Part shown: in pieces, positions 5,700 to 7,109 of the stretch
Layout: every line of letters starts with the position of its first letter
Numbering within the stretch: position 1 is the first letter of the stretch
Source of the DNA: Rhodocyclaceae bacterium
Lineage (GTDB): Bacteria > Pseudomonadota > Gammaproteobacteria > Burkholderiales > Rhodocyclaceae
Reading direction: 5' to 3'
Assembly: GCA_017444505.1 (NCBI GenBank)
Contig: JAFSWK010000023.1
Span: 1-7,109, forward strand
Length of the DNA stretch: 7,109 nucleotides
The notes under the pieces: generated by a model
Seen by the model: the letters and a program-made list of their open reading frames with translations, nothing else
Told to the model about the DNA's origin: nothing
The model's database searches: none
Program-made: the position numbers and the translations under genes

Positions 5700-7109
5700 G
5701 TGCGCGCCGCGCCCGCGCGCCCGTCGTTGCTGTCCAGATGCCAGAAAATGCCGGCGGCGCAAGCCGTCATCACGCCGATGCAGATGAACGACGCCTGAAA
5801 TGCCCGCAGCGTGGCCAGCTCCTCACTCATGCGCTCGGCATACCAGCCGCGAAACGCCGAGAGCAACGAAGCGGCCACCGAGACGCCAAAACTCATTGCA
5901 AGCATCTGCACCATCGAATGCAGGCTGTTGCCACTGCTCACCTCGCGGGGGCGCAGGTCTTTGAGCGTCACCGTATTCATGCAGGTAAATTGCAGGGAAC
6001 TGGCCGCGCCGCCCGCCAACAGCGCCAGCAGCAACAGCACCGGCGAAGTGTGCGCATCCATCCACGCCCAGACCGCAATCAGCGCGCCGAGCGCCAGCGT
6101 GTTGCTCACCAGCACGCGGCGGTAGCCCAGCGCGCGCACCAGCGGCGTCACCGCCCGTTTCATCCCCAGGCTGGCCAGCCCCATCGGCAGCAACATCATC
6201 CCCGCGCTGGACGGCGAATAGCCAAACACCACCTGCAAGAGCAGCGGAATCATAAAGGGCAGCGCACCGCCGCCGATGCGGGCAAAGAGGTTCCCCAGAA
6301 TACCGACGCGGAAACTTTGCAGGCGAAACAGGCGCGGCGAATACAGCGGCGCCCGCACGCGCGTCGCGTGCAGCCCGTACACCACCAGCGAGACTACACC
6401 GGCAAACATCAGCAGCATCACGGTCAGCCGCTGAAAGCCCAGCGTGGAAAGACCATCGAGCGCCATCGAAAAACTCAACATGCAGCAGGCAATCATGAGG
6501 TAGCCGACGAAATCGAAATGCGTGCGGCGATGGCGCACCACGTCTTCCGGCAACAGGCGGCGGGCGGCCACCCAACCGGCCACGCCCATCGGCACGTTGA
6601 TGAGAAAAATCCAGTGCCAGGAAAGCGCCTGCACCAGCCAGCCGCCCAGCACCGGCCCCACCACGGGGCCGACCAGACCGGGGATGGCGATGAAACTCAG
6701 GGCTTCCAGAAAGTGTTCGCGCGGCACCACGCGCATCACCACCAGCCGCCCCAGCGGCAGCAGCAGCGCACCCCCCAGCCCTTGCGCCACGCGCGAAGCC
6801 ACCAGCAGATGCAAACTCGGCGAGAGCGCGCACAGCAGCGAACCCAGCGTAAACAACACAATCGCCGCGAGAAACACGCGGCGCAAGCCCAGCCGGTCAA
6901 CCAGCCAGCCCGAGGCGGGAATCAGCACGGCGATGGCCAGCATGTAGGCGACCACCACCCACTGCATGTTCAACGGACTTTGCCGCAAACTGACCGCCAT
7001 GCCCGGCAGCGCCGTGTTGACGATGGTGCTGTCGAGCGTGAGCATGAAAACGCTCAACGCGGCCAGCCACAGCAGCGGACGATGACGACGCAGGGGAGAG
7101 ACGTCCGCC
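5696..7109 (-). CDS. mdtD: MdtD-like multidrug efflux transporter, DHA2/EmrB family MFS (5' end outside window)
   Basis: This is an inner-membrane drug:H+ antiporter of the major facilitator superfamily with many hydrophobic segments. Numbering from the TTG at 7057, it shows LDSTIVNTALPG (8-19, the DHA2 motif in helix 1), motif A GWLVDRLGLRR (50-60) and motif C PGLVGPVVGPVLGG (126-139). VTLKDL and SSGNSLHSM near the C-terminus match E. coli MdtD as I recall it. The frame stays open upstream of 7057 to the window edge (17 more codons, including RRHRPLLWLAAL, which forms the start of helix 1), so 7057 is not the real start. About 470 residues are visible, close to the usual length of about 470, so only a few are missing. 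The gene runs opposite to the lipoprotein gene. Its promoter and substrate cannot be judged here, and the symbol is by similarity only. Confidence 0.9.
   Translation of the reverse strand, partial: ADVSPLRRHRPLLWLAALSVFMLTLDSTIVNTALPGMAVSLRQSPLNMQWVVVAYMLAIAVLIPASGWLVDRLGLRRVFLAAIVLFTLGSLLCALSPSLHLLVASRVAQGLGGALLLPLGRLVVMRVVPREHFLEALSFIAIPGLVGPVVGPVLGGWLVQALSWHWIFLINVPMGVAGWVAARRLLPEDVVRHRRTHFDFVGYLMIACCMLSFSMALDGLSTLGFQRLTVMLLMFAGVVSLVVYGLHATRVRAPLYSPRLFRLQSFRVGILGNLFARIGGGALPFMIPLLLQVVFGYSPSSAGMMLLPMGLASLGMKRAVTPLVRALGYRRVLVSNTLALGALIAVWAWMDAHTSPVLLLLALLAGGAASSLQFTCMNTVTLKDLRPREVSSGNSLHSMVQMLAMSFGVSVAASLLSAFRGWYAERMSEELATLRAFQASFICIGVMTACAAGIFWHLDSNDGRAGAART

Noticed and set aside
4725..5762. 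Minus-strand frame of 345 codons opposite barstar and the lipoprotein
   Set aside because: It has no recognisable motif and is entirely antisense to two genes with clear catalytic or binding residues.
5823..6833. Second minus-strand frame of 336 codons within the transporter gene
   Set aside because: It is a Gly/Ala/Arg-rich shifted reading of the transporter; the MFS motifs lie in the other frame.
7057..7057. TTG at 7057 as start codon of the transporter
   Set aside because: The frame continues upstream to the window edge with basic and hydrophobic residues that complete the first transmembrane helix, so the gene is cut by the window end.

Overview
This is a GC-rich bacterial chromosome segment with very tight gene packing. 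The AspRS C-terminus, the receiver-TPR proteins, the outer-membrane-type lipoprotein and the MdtD-like exporter all point to a Gram-negative proteobacterium. Betaproteobacteria is my best guess, but this is an impression from protein similarity and codon use, not a placement.

Layout. (1) 1-387 is the 3' end of aspS (aspartyl-tRNA synthetase). A spacer of about 120 bp follows, packed with inverted repeats. One is a convincing Rho-independent terminator at 425-468, whose loop contains a perfect TATAAT. (2) 506-2215 and 2344-4044 are two tandemly duplicated genes for receiver-domain plus TPR proteins. In both copies the usual phospho-acceptor aspartate is replaced (Ser58 and Ala59), so both look like phosphorylation-independent pseudo-receivers. 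(3) 4051-4755 encodes an unusual protein: two Cys4 zinc ribbons, one transmembrane helix, then a complete guanyl-specific ribonuclease domain of the RNase Sa/barnase type with all catalytic residues present. (4) 4752-5186, overlapping it by 4 bp, encodes a barstar-family inhibitor. (5) 5196-5699 encodes an NlpC/P60 peptidoglycan hydrolase lipoprotein. (6) 5696 to the window end, on the minus strand, is an MdtD-like drug:H+ antiporter whose first residues lie outside the window. It converges on the lipoprotein gene so closely that the two stop codons share one CTAG.

How the genes may work together. The genes from 2344 to 5699 are separated by 6 bp, -4 bp and 9 bp, so they are probably one transcript, possibly read through from 506. 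The RNase and barstar form an enzyme-inhibitor pair of known type. Coupling this pair to cytoplasmic zinc ribbons, a membrane anchor and two pseudo-receiver/TPR proteins is the most unusual part of the window. A membrane-displayed RNase toxin-immunity or RNA-scavenging module controlled by protein-protein contacts is a reasonable hypothesis, but the sequence does not prove it. aspS and the exporter look like ordinary neighbours. No tRNA, rRNA, CRISPR array, insertion sequence or phage gene was seen, and no gene-free stretch exceeds 130 bp.
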